Below, in pieces: positions 36,401 through 50,300 of a stretch of 64,000 nucleotides of DNA. Positions within the stretch are counted from its first letter, which is position 1, and each line of letters begins with the position of its first letter. The stretch is from Ampullaceana balthica (lineage: Eukaryota > Mollusca > Gastropoda > Lymnaeidae): NCBI GenBank assembly GCA_944989445.1, contig CALYLW010000183.1:1012667-1076666 (forward strand). The letters run 5' to 3'. The translations under genes and the position numbers were made by a program. The notes beneath the pieces were generated by a model. That model searched no databases, was not told the DNA's origin, and worked only from the letters and a program-made list of their open reading frames with translations.

Positions 36401-38383
36401 TCAAATGAAAGTTTAAAAAGCTCAGTCTTCAATAAGTTGATTTTTATTGTTCTCTGCCACTAAAATCGTAAGTTTATTAGGGCCTGAAATTTAGGAATTA
36501 ATATGCAGAAGGATTAGATTGTAGCTTGACTTTTTAGCATACCAATAAGAGATTTTAAATTAACCCTATATATTTATATAGTGCATACACATTTATCTTA
36601 ATTATAATTGAGCAGCACAAAACAGCTTACGAATGATTGGCATACATTCTTTATTTTCAAAATTTGATTCCTTTTAACATTTTGATAGCATGAAACCTCA
36701 TTTCTGTTTGTTCAGCTGCCTTTAAGTTAACATGTCCTTAGCTGAAGAGAAAAACAACTCTTAAAATGTCTTGTTTATCTTGATTTTAAAGGCTATTAGT
36801 AGTTTTCCTCTCTACTGATCAGTTGAAAGATCAGTTAGTATTTAGTTTAGTAATTTTCATTCTGTGTGCACATGATTCTATCTTTAGTAAAAGATTTTTT
36901 TATCTTCTCTTGTTTTTTGTTTTTTTAATTCAATTTATTTTGAGTAGCTTCTGAGTCAATGTCCATGTTTAATACAGTGAGTTATTCAGCCACACAGCTA
37001 TTTCTTCAGTGCAAAAAAAAAGTACATTCAAATTTATTCCTGACTGCTCTGAAAGGACAGTATGGGTTTAAGGGAGTGAAGTAGATTGTGGAGCAAAATA
37101 TGTTTTTTATTTTTAACTTCAGAAAAGAGTAAAGCAAATAAAAATGCTATCATTGAATTATCCACAATATCCTCCAGTATGTGCTCCTCCTATTTATCAA
37201 TGGCTCATGATAAATACTCTGATCATTATGCTTCCTGTAGTTGATGTTTTATATAACATAAATGAGTTTTTAATTACTGAATATTTTTAATGCACAAAAT
37301 GTTTGAGTAAAAGTTGTTATTGGCAAGGAAGATAAAATTCATATGCAAACCAAATCTTCTTGCCCAATCATTTGTCAACCAACTGCACATGGGATTAGCA
37401 CATAACACTATGGATATTAGAAAATCTTATTGGCATGACCACACTTTATTTTGAAATAGTGAAATAATGTCAGTGATTTCAGCTTAATAGTATAAACTAA
37501 TATTTGTTTCAACCATAGCTACTTTATGATTATTGTGGACGAAATGAGCAAACCGCATTATAATTAAAAGTAGAAATTATGTTTACCCATTTTTTATTAT
37601 TCCTCTTTTAAAATGCTTACAATTTAAGAAGCCCAGGTAATAACACAACTTTCTTGTCAAGTATTTTGAATATTGAAAGAAACTTGTATCATTGATTTGC
37701 AGGAGTCAAGAAATAATTTAAAACAAAATTTGTTTTTTTATTTAAGCCAATAAATTGTTGATTGAAGAAAAACAACTTAGAAGATCATTTTTAAACGTGT
37801 ACAATTGAAAGCAGATACATATTTACAAAACTGACATAACAAAAGTGCAGCAAGAGATACCAACACATTCCAATTTGACAGACCTTAATTTTTAAAAATT
37901 TTAGCAGGTATACATGATTTCCTGCTTCATCAATTTCTATATCTAAGCTTGTCACTTGCCTTTGTTTCAATCTTATTTTAATTTAATGATGAATTCAGGA
38001 GTTGTATATACATTATGACTTTTTAGGTAGTTCAATCCTAATTGGTTTTGATAAATTGGTTAGAAAATAAATCTTTAAGTACATCTTTACTTAAGTATTT
38101 AATAGTGAGTGGAATGTTAGTGCATTACATGTATATATCTTAATTAAATTGGATTTTCTGAAGTCTAAAACCAAGTATCATTTTTTTGGATTATTTTAAT
38201 AATGCAATTTATATGTCAGTTTTATAAATAAACAGTCCAATTTTGTAGAAAATATGTCCTTTTAATTTTGTCTCAAATTTGTTTTAATTTTTAAAAATTA
38301 AAATCTTGAAAGCATCATTTTTCCATAACCTGATCATTATCACTGGGACAATACAGGTCATCCATAAGTTCATGTTTATCTTC
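36401..38383. other. AT-rich intergenic DNA, nothing recognised
   Basis: About 2 kb of AT-rich, non-coding sequence lies between the end of the ZDHHC23-like transcript and the first of two minus-strand SINEs. No open frame with a recognisable domain, no tRNA-like sequence and no clear repeat was seen. Confidence 0.5.
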
Positions 38384-38664
38384 TTCTTATCTTATCTATA
38401 CAGACGCTCCTTCTATGCAGAAGATAGTTGCGTCCACAGACCATGACAGATGATCTGTTGGCAAGTGATGCAGCATTCACAGGCCACGGCTTTGTGGGTT
38501 CCACGCATTACCCAGCCGCCTAACTACATGTAGTGATAGGTACCCATTCGGAGCGGGGTGACTCAGGGACGCCCTAGGCCCTGGGAACAAACCCTTGCCT
38601 TCACACGGATTCGAGCCCGTGACCATCGGTACGACAGTCCAGTGCGCTGCCACTCGACCACTTG
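38384..38664 (-). mobile_element. tRNA-derived SINE with LINE-like 3' tail (copy 1)
   Basis: On the minus strand it starts tggtcgagtggcagcg (box A), with box B gggctcgaatcc, then the body cggctgggtaatgcgtgg shared with the SINE at 20,293. From about 38,450 the 3' part switches to acagatcatctgtcatgg and gacgcaactatcttctgc, then agaaggagcgtct and a terminal agataagataag. That last ~55 bp is nearly the same as the 3' end of the LINE at 21,465-21,520. No TSD was found by eye. Confidence 0.92.
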
Positions 38665-40480
38665 TTCTGATCACCTCATCAGCTTTTAAGTTTGTTAACA
38701 ATCAAGACACAGCCACCTTGTTTACAACAACATATCTGAAAGCTAAATCAAATACTTTTCTATCAATTGTCAGATGTTATGAGACATTATTAACAATTAC
38801 TTTTATTATTCTGGAAAGCTTGAGACTACACTCATAAAGCTTTGGCTAACAGCTGAGCAACCTGATCCATCTTCTGGGCATTTTCTGAGTGTTAGACTCT
38901 CTAACCTCCCTATCCCCCTGGCTATGTCCAGCGTGCAGAGGCATAACAACTTGGCATCGGGGCAGTTGCCAAGGGCTAATCCTACAATAATATTTTTGTT
39001 CCTGTATAATTTAGTATTTTCCCTATTTCTCAAGGGATTCAAAAATGAATTAGCCGAGGGCGCGGAAAAACCCCATTACGCTTCTGCCAGCATGGGGCAC
39101 AAAGTCATCAGAGTTCTTCAGGGGCTAGGCTGCAGTTAGAGTCCTTATTGAAGATTAGCCTATTGACATTGAAGTATGAGTTGGTAAGGGAATGCTACAT
39201 TCCCATTTGAGTCACGAAACTCTGATGTTTGCAACTCAACTTTCACCATTTTATTTATCTGAATCCTTGCATGACTAATATAACCTCCAACAATCAATTC
39301 CACAGAATATTACATTTCTTTCATTTACATTGTAAATTACAATTTTAATTAAAGTTTCATCATTAATTCTTTTCCTAAATGATATATTTTCCATACCTCT
39401 CACACAGTATCAAATAATCTTGAACAAAATGAATCCTTTAAATCTGCATTTTAAAAAGTTTTATTTTCATTTAAAACTCAAAATGATATGAAATTATAAA
39501 TGCAATTAAAAATCACTGGTTTAAAAAAAACAAAAAAACATAGAATCAAGTATATCTGTATATTTAAATAGTGGGTTGTATGGAAAACACAGTTATTTAA
39601 AATAAATTATGACTTTATTAAAAGTGGCTCTTGCAGCCATGGAATAAGAAAATAAACCAATAGCACAATAATTCCCTTATTGATGATGTACGATAATGAT
39701 GATGCATTATCGTCTCTCGAGACGGAAGGATGCCGATGAATGATAATATTAAGATGGTTAATAAAAAAAAATGTTTAATTGTAAGCGGACTTTAAAACAG
39801 ATGTCCTAGTCAGGGATGGGTTTAAATTTGCTTTCTACCTATTTTAGAGAGGGGGATAAAATGTCAAAACATTTTTAAGTACATTTTTATTTAAAAACCT
39901 CATCTGTCCTGAGAGTTTTCATGACTGCTCAGCTAAGTTAAGAGACAAGATAAATGAAAGACAAAGCTTTACACAAGCAGCTTCCCCACAACTGAGATCT
40001 AGGAAGAATCATTCTAAATAATCATGCTACCATTCCAGTATTACAGACTGCTTTAACTGGAATACTGCAGTTTTTTTGGTTGTCATTTTGAATATATTAT
40101 TAATACTATAAAAAATGCTATGGGGTAGTACACATTTAAAATCATTATTTTAAATTGTAACATAAATAAACATTATTTTAAATAAACTTTAAAATAAGAC
40201 TTAAAACAATGTTTTAAAAAAAAATATGTTTAAAATATGAGGTGGCAGTATAGGCATGTTAAGAATTTCTAGGTAACTTTTATTATCCAATGATACAAAA
40301 GAGGGGTTTGATTTTATTTTAAAATAAATAAATATCTGCTATGCTATAATAATAATATAATTTTATTTTTAAATTATCAGGTTGTTGACAATGGTGGGTA
40401 CATAAACATAAGTAAACTCATACCACAATAAAAAGTTGGAAAGGAGAAAAACTAAATACTTGCCATAAAGGGCATCTAGA
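38665..40480. other. AT-rich intergenic DNA between two SINEs
   Basis: Mostly low-complexity AT-rich sequence. A more GC-rich block at about 38,850-39,140 contains short open frames on both strands (for example 38,924-39,139 plus) with no recognisable domain; it could be a decayed repeat or pseudogene. No splice-linked exons were found. Confidence 0.45.
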
Positions 40481-40750
40481 TCTTATCTTATCTATGCAGA
40501 TGCTCCTTCTATGCAGAAAATAATTGCGTCGACAGACCATGACGGATGATCTGTTGGCAAGTGATGCAGTGTTCACAGGCCACGGCTATGAGCGTTCCAC
40601 GCATTACCCAGCCGCCTAACTAGTGTTAGGTACCCAATTGGAGCTGGGTGACTCAGGGACGCCCTAGGCCCCGGGAACAAATCCTTGCCTTCACATGGAC
40701 TCAAACCTGTGACCATCGGTACGCCCGTCGAGCGCGCTGCCGCTCGACTA
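40481..40750 (-). mobile_element. tRNA-derived SINE with LINE-like 3' tail (copy 2)
   Basis: It has the same structure and orientation as the SINE at 38,384-38,664 and is clearly the same subfamily, including the tail with gacgcaattattttctgc, agaaggagcatct and the terminal agataagataag. Box A (gtcgagcggcag) and box B (caggtttgagtcc) carry substitutions. The sequences differ at scattered sites, so these are independent insertions and not a local duplication. Confidence 0.91.
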
Positions 40751-43700
40751 CAACGTCCCCGTTATTTTCAGATTTTCAGAAGATAAAGTTTAGGAGGAAG
40801 GATAAAGGGTGGGCACATAAATATGAAGATAAACAATATTTTAATGTAAAAAATGCTTTGTAATCATTTTACACAAGCTGACATTTGATTTTAAAATTAG
40901 AGCCTTATTGTTTTTCGATTTCCAGTTCAGGGTAAGAAATAAAGGAAGGTGTATATTTTTTCTTCAACATTTGAATGCAAATTTTGCATTTTGAAAAATA
41001 TTAAAGTTCGAGGGAAAACTAGTTTTAAGTCATATGAAAAATATTACTTAAAAAAATTAAAAGCAGCTAGAGATCTGAAAATTGATTAAAAATTAAACAT
41101 ACCGTAATTTTTTATTTCCTGCATTATATTATAAAGTGTGACAAAATATTGGATTTAATATTGTACATTTCAATTTCTGTAAATATTAACCATATTTCAA
41201 ATAAGCAAAAAACTTTTAGTTGTAAATTTAAAAATATCTTTTTTGCAATTTTTAGAGTTTTTTTTTAGTTGATGGAATTTTTTAAGGTACAACTGATCAT
41301 AGTCAAAGCCCTACATATTTAATTACTTGATGTTGAGACTTCACAATGGCAGGGAGAAAATATTGCAAACATGCCTTCTATTGCTAACCCAGTAACATAA
41401 GATCACATATTCTATGATTAATTATAAAAATTATGATGGTTTTAATTTTATGAACAAATGAAAGTAAATACAAACAAATTCTGACAAAGTATGAGGGCTA
41501 ACTGAGTAAACATTAAATAACTATACTGATTTTTGCTCAAAATATCTTATTTATCTTGTTTTTTTCATCACAGCATTGGACATAAACAGCCTACATTTAG
41601 GAGGCCTCTTACATTTTAAACTGATTCTTTTCTACATACGTTAAAGGTTTCAAAATTTTACATTACAAAATAAATAATTAAAAAACTATAAAATAATAGC
41701 TTTTCATTGTATTTTACATAAGGAATAAAGTAGAACTTATCTGAATAAAAAAATATTTAAAAAATAAATTAAAATAAAAAAATAAATTTAAAAAAAAGCA
41801 AGCTGTTTAAATGCAAATTTCTAACTTCAAATAAGTGTCATTGAGGTATAACTTAACTTCAAAGAGAACTTGAGAATTAAAGACTAATTCTGGTAAATGA
41901 AGAAACTGCAAACACCCATACATAATAGCAGTTTTTGCGTACACTGTTTCAATTTTTATTGTTACAAAATAAAGATAGGTGCGATAGACATAATATACCA
42001 ACTTAATTTACTAATTTACTCATAAATTAATAAATATGTATTGAAACATGGACCAAAAAATTTTCATAAATACTCCTTTATCAAAAGGACATCATTTTGG
42101 ATTTTGTTTTGTCGCTTTCAGATAAACAGAAAGATTAAGCATCACAAATGTGCTTGACAATACATTTTTATATGGTCTTTCTATGGTCATGGTTTTGAGT
42201 GTGGCTTGAATGAATAATAATGCTCATGCAGTAGTAAACCAGAACTGGTCTATATGGTCAGACACAACCATAACAGTCAACCTCAATGGGGGAGGATTAT
42301 TGCTAAAAACAGCAGATCTAAAATAGATCCTTTAACCTTAACAAAATCTAGCCCACAAAAAAATCGTTTAAAAATCTAGTTTCTTCTATTATATTTGTAC
42401 TTTGAATTTCTTTTTTAATCTAAAGATTAAATCAAATATACAGCGGAAAGCAATAAAGAAGAAGTAGCTAGGAAAGGGTAGGGGAGTAATGGAATAAATT
42501 GAAGAAAAACTTTCCTAGTTCAGAAATTTTGCTCTTAAGTAATTTGAAGAACAAAAAAATCTTAGCCTTTATGGACACATGAAATTTAAAATAGAAGAAA
42601 TGTAAAAATACAATTTTCTTGTCTCATTATTTTTACTGTATGGATCAGGACTAGTTATGAGTTTTTTGAGGTTTAAGAAGCACTCTCCAATCTCCCAAAG
42701 ATAAAAACATGATTAAGTGTAATACAATTATAGCTAATTTACACAACGATGTAAAAATAATCATTACTCCGAAAAACACGCAAACTTTTGTATAATGCAT
42801 TTTAAAAAGGATTATATTATTTAAAACTTATCACAGTAAAAAAATATAGAGAAATTAATTTTCACAAAGCAATGCTTTTAATAACTATGTAATGTTAAAC
42901 AATGTGAAAGCTAATTTACAATAATAAGACTATAATATAAATGAGAATAATTCAGCTTTCACCCTGGCATATTACAAGACAGCTCATGGTAAAGATGAAA
43001 GTGAACATTTTGTTTAAATAAAAATAATTATTCTTAATAAGATTGTTATTTTATTTAATTAAAAAGAAGTTTTAAAATATTTTAAAAGGAGGTAACAGAA
43101 TGTGTTCACTAGTTCAGATGGTCAAAGCAACAGTTTGAATAGTGTATACATTTACTTAAGATATGAATGATTAACATGTCTCTTTAGAGATGCAGAAATA
43201 AACAAGTTACTGTAGACAAAATTACTAGTCAAAGTGTTGTCTGATTGAATCAATTGCTGATTTAACAAAAAGTAAATCTTGTTTCCAACATACGACTCAT
43301 TTAGAAAAATTCCTCTTAAGCTGATAATCTGTATTTGTAGGATGTAAAATTATGCACACAAAAAATGGATGCTGTGCAAATGTGTACACAATTTTTTTTT
43401 ATTTTGCACACAGACCAACACTGGGAACGCTGCTCATTTCATATTTTCATTTTTCACTTACAATCATTAAATATCACAACAGTGTTTAATGGCTTTTATA
43501 GTTATTCATTATTTCAAGAAGAATATTTGTACAATTATATGACCATAAAACAGCTCAAAACAATGGTAAAAATGGTAAAATAATGTTTTCAATCCTAAAA
43601 GAAAATAGTATCAAAAGAGTTTTAGATAACCTCTAAAAAGTATAGAATACAAATTAAATTATTTTTAGAAATGCAATTGTTTTTACTAATTGGAATCTAT

Positions 43701-44301
43701 CCAAATTTACTGGGACCAAAAATATAAAACTAAACCTAAACATGTCATTGAATCAAACAACATAGAGATTTTATGGAATAAAATTTACACTCAGAAAATA
43801 CTGACCGTTGGCCAGTGTTATGGGATTTATGGTGACAATCATTGATGAATCTTAAATTTTTCACACTGCAGAAGTATATTTCATCAGAGCTTTTTATTGT
43901 ATTTCACAAGACAATTCAGACCTTTATATACCTTTCCATAACACATTTGGATAAACTAAATATAATCCATACCTTAAAGAAATAAAATTCCACTATATTC
44001 CAATAACTATTAGTAGTTTCATATAATAAAAACAACTGTAATCTGACTATATTTCTATTTTTGTTAAAAAATAACTTGATTTATACAAATTTATAAACGT
44101 GTCATTTAGCAGGTAACTTAGAGAATTTTTTTTATTTATACTGGGCATTGTTTATTTTTTTACAAGCAAAATTGTATAACTTAAATTTTAATTTAATGAT
44201 TTTAAAAGTTAATAAAGACAACATCAGTTCATTTTTTAAAAATTTCTAGCCTTATCCAATAGGACCCATTTTTTTAAACTCTCGCCCACATGCACTGATA
44301 T
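40751..44301. other. AT-rich intergenic DNA and probable TBCEL 3' UTR
   Basis: No coding sequence recognised. The part next to 44,301 must include the 3' UTR of the minus-strand TBCEL gene. Candidate minus-strand AATAAA signals (tttatt on the plus strand) occur near 43,892, 44,129 and 44,150. The two genes converge across this interval with no detectable overlap. Confidence 0.45.
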
Positions 44302-47300
44302 CTAGTTCATGCATTCCACAATGATTTCATCTCCATCTCTCATATTGTAAGAAAAAACCTTTCTGTCCATGAACTTGAGTTTGTCAGCACCCATATTCAT
44401 CTCCTTGTCCAGATAATACAAATTGAATTTAGCAGAAGGATAGCCAGCCACATTGCTCAGCATCTTCTTGACCTCACGTATTGTCTGGGTAACATCAATT
44501 GTCATTTCTTCCAGTTTTATTAATTCCTGATTGGCATCCTCAACTCTAATCTGTAATACATGCACACACAAGAGTTCAAAGGTTTAAAATATTTAATATA
44601 ATATTATAGTGTAGTTTTATAACCGTTGTTTGAGAGAGCTGACGTCAAAGTACTGATCAAGCTTAAAACTTAAATATGAATTATCAAACTTAAATAAAGT
44701 TATGCCCATAGCAAGTGCATAGAGCATTAACTAAAACATAGAAATTCTGCCTACCTTCACTTTGATGAATCGTTGAGGTTTCAATTCAACTTTAGCCAGT
44801 GGATCTACCTTACCATGCATTTGAACCAGCTCATGGTACCTTTGTAAAGGAATGTGTTCATGATACATAAAGCATTACTGGGGTGTCATTAAATTAATTT
44901 GTGACAGAACTCTTTCACTTCACATTAATACCATACCACCTAAATGATTCCCACCCTGTGGATCATCGATACCTTAGGAGATTGAATGACCATTTTACAA
45001 GGGTTACTTAAAAACTTTAGAAACACACATATTTTTAGAGATCTTAGAAACTGAGATATTTTTCCTTTCATTGTTGGGGGTCAAGACAACTTGATGCACT
45101 CTATTATAGGGTTAAGGCCTTAGGAACCACTGTCTTTAACAGTGTCATAGTAATAATAATTTCTCAGCATTTCATATTTTTGGAGTTAAAACAAAATTAC
45201 TTTAAAAACTCCAAATAACACAATAATCAATCTGTGTAAGATTAAGATTATAATAAATAATTAGGTAGCAATAAAAATCATTTTAAAAACCTTTCAAAAC
45301 GAAAAGTTAAACTGCACTAAATGGTAGACCTTGAATGTCAGGTTGGGAAATGTGGTCATGTTCAACAAGTATAAACAAAGTACATGTATTTAAATTTAAT
45401 GTAGGTGAAAGATAAATGGGATTTTTTTTTAAATTTCTGTACAAATTTTATGTGCAAAGATTCTTTGCTTGTTCTAAACCCCCCAAAAATTTCTATCTTT
45501 TAGCTTGTTTTTTATTTAACAAAAAAGAAATATCCAACAAACTGAGTTGAAAAAATGTGTGTTTTTTTTTAAATAACCAACTTTTTCCCACATAAATTGA
45601 TTAAATATGAACTATATTGTTTTCAGTTAATCAAAAGGTACCTTTGTGGCTTTTCTTCCTTATCCAAGAATAAACGAATATAAGCTCTTTCTGCATCCTC
45701 TCTTTCATTGTCTCCAATACGGCTTCCATTTAAATTTGTTATGTTTGGTAATAAAGCGATTGTGTGCTGCCTTCTAAACATGTCTGTCAATTCCTGAAAA
45801 TGCAACATTATTTTTTGTTCTGATGCAGTGACCTTAAGGTAATAAAACTACATGTAAAGGAGGAAAAGTCAAATTTCAAAACAGGAGATGGAGTCAAGTA
45901 GATGTAGGACATCCTAGTGAATTTGATCATCCACTTGTTGTCAAGCTAATGATTCACCATATACCAGATGCATGCAGTAGATGAGATGTGTGGACTTAAG
46001 TACAAGCTCCTAACAAAAATCCCTGGCTAATAATTAGGGGTCTACTGATATGCATTTTTGCCGATATTGCCAATACCGATATTACCGATTTTTTATTTTG
46101 CCGATATGAGTACCGATATGAGTATTTTTTGGAACAAAAACCAGCGATCATATTTGATGACGTCATTCTTAAATTTATCACTTGTAATTATTTATCTTTT
46201 ATATTGGGGGACTACCGATATGCATTTTATCCGATATTACCGATATTTTTGCCGATATGAGTATTTGTAAGGACAAAAACCAGTGGTCTTATTTGATGAC
46301 GTCATTCTTAAATTTATCACTCCTAATTATTTATATTTTATATTAGGGGTCTACCGATATGCATTTTTGCCGATATTACCGATATTTTTTCCGATTTGAG
46401 TGCCGATATTTGTTAGGAAATAAATAACAGCGGTCATATTTGATGACGTCATTCTTAAATTTATCACTCGTAATTATTTATATTTTATAATTTAGGGGTC
46501 TACCGATATGCAGATTTGCAGATTTTACCGATATTTTTTTTTCAGAAACAAAGTTTCTGATTTGTTTACAAGTTCCAGATCATGACCTACATATGACTCA
46601 TGACAAAACAAACCCTCCTTTGTAAAAATGTACAAGCAAGATTAGGAACTCCTTTTAAAAATTCACCTTTGACTCATAATTATTAATTCTAACCAATAGT
46701 TTAATGGCTTTTGCACACAGCCACCTTTTATGAATGAAACAATGAGAAAAAAGTAATAGTAATAGAGTGAAAATGAGGTTGAAGGATGAATGGTTGCCAA
46801 TGACAACAAGTCTGCACACGGTACATTTTGTTATTTCATACGAAACTAAATGTTTTAGACATCTGCGATTCTCCATGCATCTTTGCTATTAGAGCAATTA
46901 CGTCAACATAATGTTTACATGTTATCCATTTATTACAGCAATTACAGTATACTTGGCATAGGCACTATTTACACAGTATTTCCGAGTATACTAAAATCGG
47001 CCAATACCTAAACAATATCATAGCACATGGCACACCATATCGTGGCTGTACATATTAATACTAGGGCTCTTTTGACTATTTCAATACCAGTATCGGGGTC
47101 GATATATTAATTTGTCGAGATATTGTAAATCTAAATGTTTTTTTTTGTTTTTTTTTGTTGGTCAAAATTTCACTTATTATGAAATATCGGTGACGTCAAT
47201 ATCGGGACCTTTACATGCTACCGATACCGATATTGCCGATATCCAGATATCGGTGCCAATATAACGGTAGACCCCTACTAATAATTGAGATAAAATATTT

Positions 47301-50300
47301 TTTTACATTCATAGATAGAAAGATATCTGATGGCATTTTTTATATTTAAAAAAAAATTAACTGACTTAAGTAAATCTGTGCTAATTCCTTGACTTAATCT
47401 GTGTCACTGAATAAATAACTATATAAATAACTATATAAATAACTATATAAATAACTATATAAATAACTATAAAATAACTATATAAATAACTATATAAATA
47501 ACTATATAAATAACTATAAAATAACTATATAAATAACTATAGAAATAACTATAAAATATAATAACTATATAAATAACTATATAAAAAACAATATAAATAA
47601 CTATATAAATAATTCAAGCAATTTTATAATTCAGTGCATAAATATTTTTAAAATACAATGCAAGAAAAATGGAATTTTAACACTAAATCGTCGTAAAGTT
47701 GAACAATCTTAAATTTACATTGCACTACTATGTATACATTTCTTACATTTAAAAAAGCTACTCTTGTTGCCTGTAACAAGTCTACATAACATCACCAATA
47801 TGCTAATTATTAAGACAAGGACTGTCAATGCATAATTGTGGAAGAGTTATCAATACTATTATTATAATGATCGATATGTAGTTCTTTTTTTTTGTTATTA
47901 TAAATGGTTATATTATGGCTGGATCATTCCAGAAAATGATGACTTACATCTAAGAATGGAATCCCATTGAGTCGGATATCAGTGAGTGAAGGAAAGAGCC
48001 TGAGTTTTGCTACCTCATCCCATGATCTCAGCTGAGTTCTGTTGAGACCCAGTGTTTGCAGGCAAGGGAAGCTATCCCCAATATTATCTGAGCCTTCAAA
48101 ACTGACCAATTCCGTTTCAGACAGGAGCAGAAAGACAAGGTTTGGGAAGAAGGAGCCAAGCTTGTTGATCTCTCTCCAATCTGTCACTTTGTTGCCAATG
48201 AAGAACAGTTTTTGGAGTGATGGGTAAATGATGGGTGATGAACTATCTGAAGATGGTGTTGACGGGGGACTGAATGTCCCTGATGATGTCATCCCTGGAA
48301 TGTCAACAGTTTCAAATCCATTGAGGCTGAGATGTAGCTCCTCAAGGCTGAAAGGGGAATATTTTAAAATTGAATGATTTTTTCAGAAATACAATAGTTC
48401 AGCTTTATTTAAAATATGCAGAGAATTTAAAATGGTAAATGTAAATTACAAATTAGATATATAACACACAGGCTACTAGGTGAATTGAGCTTTTAACTTA
48501 TGTTTTATTTGGGCATTCTGATATCTTAGCTACAGAGTGCCTGGGTCTGTCATATAATCAAATAGATTTGAAGTCACAAACAGGTAGAAGTATACAAGAA
48601 ACTCTAGAAAGGCACTGACATGGAACCTATGGCTAGAGGGGAGTTAAATAGGAAATCTTAGAAATTGAGAATGGGATTGAAAGAAAATTGAGATAAAAAC
48701 AAATTATTGAGCACAAAAAAAGGAGTGATCCTCAATGACTTAAGCATTTGTCATAATTACAGTGCTCATCAGGAAGTTATGATGGCATATTGTTTCCTAC
48801 AGTAAAAAATGGAAGTTATGATGGCATATTGTTTCCTACAGTAAAACAAGGAAGTTATGATGGCATTTCGTTTCCTACAGTAAAACAAGGAAGTTATGAT
48901 GGCATATTGTTTCCTACAGTAAAACAAGGAAGTTATGATGGCATATTGTTTCCTACAGTAAAACAAGGAAGTTATGATGGCATATTGTTTCCTACAGTAA
49001 AACAAGGAAGTTATGATGGCATATTGTTTCCTACAGTCAAACATGGAAGTTATGATGGCATATTGTTTCCTACAGTAAAACATGGAAGTTATGATGGCAT
49101 ATTGTTTCCTACAGTAAAACATGGAAGTTATGATTGCATATTGTTTCCAAAAGTAAAACATGGAAGTTATGATGGCATATTGTTTCCTACAGTAAAACAA
49201 GGAAGTTATGATGGCATATTGTTTCCTACAGTAAAACAAGGAAGAGTTAGTTTCTTTATTTATTGACATGTGTTTATAACTAATATTAAGATAAATCTAC
49301 AGATATTCATATTTATTATGGAATATTGCACTGAGGGTGTGTTACCTTGGAAAAACTTTGAGCAGCTGTAAAAGTACATCCCATGTGATCATTGTATTGT
49401 TAAGTACTAGATGAGTCAAGTTAGGGAGTGTTCTGCCAGACAAATCAGGGATTGGAGATCTCAGCTGATTCTTGGTCAAGTTCAGAAAGGTCAAGTGCGG
49501 TATGCATTCAAGGATGGTGAAAACCTGTAGAGTGGATATTGATTTCATTTGAATATAGCCTGCTGGAAGTCTCTTAAAATGGCTGGCACCTAACTTAAGC
49601 AAGATTTTAGAGAAATCACAAGTCAGATGAGATTTCTAGCATTTTATGGCAAGAAAAATAAATAAAATAAAAGTTCTTTCTTTTCATTATAGAACATACA
49701 ATATTTACATATTTTTGGGTTTATCTAGAAAAAAAGGGTCTCAAACTATTGGCCTGCTGCACCCAAAAACCAAGTTAGCATATTTAATTATTCCCAGACA
49801 TCCCAAAGGTACCTCCTATTTTAACAATCACTGATTAACATTTTAAAATCATAAATAAAGTGTTTTTTTAAGTTAAATTTATGTTTTTCTGAAACACTGA
49901 TAATTCCTTTGTATACGCCACCAGAATGTGCTCATAAAATATTTACAAATTCTCACAACCTTCATTTTTCTCTGGCAATGTCATTATCTAAAAACATAAT
50001 TTTGTTTGTCAATATAATTTTTAAATCATGAAAAACATGGATTATACCTCATCCCAGTTGATAATGTCATTCTCCATCAAGTCCAACTCCCGCACCTTCT
50101 GACACATTCGTTGGATCAAAACTGGATCACCAGCTACGGATATCTCACATCCACTCATGCTTACTTGTTTAGGAAGCATAATGTTTCCTGAGGCTTTAAA
50201 CAGACAAAATGATAGAAGTTAAAATATTTGAATTCGATGAAAAGAAACAGCTGTTAGAATAATATTAGACAATTAATTTGTTAGAATAATGGCAAAGGAC

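Noticed and set aside
38806..39139. Small genes on either strand in a GC-richer block
   Set aside because: The overlapping frames have no recognisable domain, no splice partners, and no start context; the block is left as unassigned.
48769..49269. Repeat-protein genes on both strands (158 and 166 codons)
   Set aside because: They are products of a 39-bp minisatellite inside a TBCEL intron bounded by consistent splice sites.
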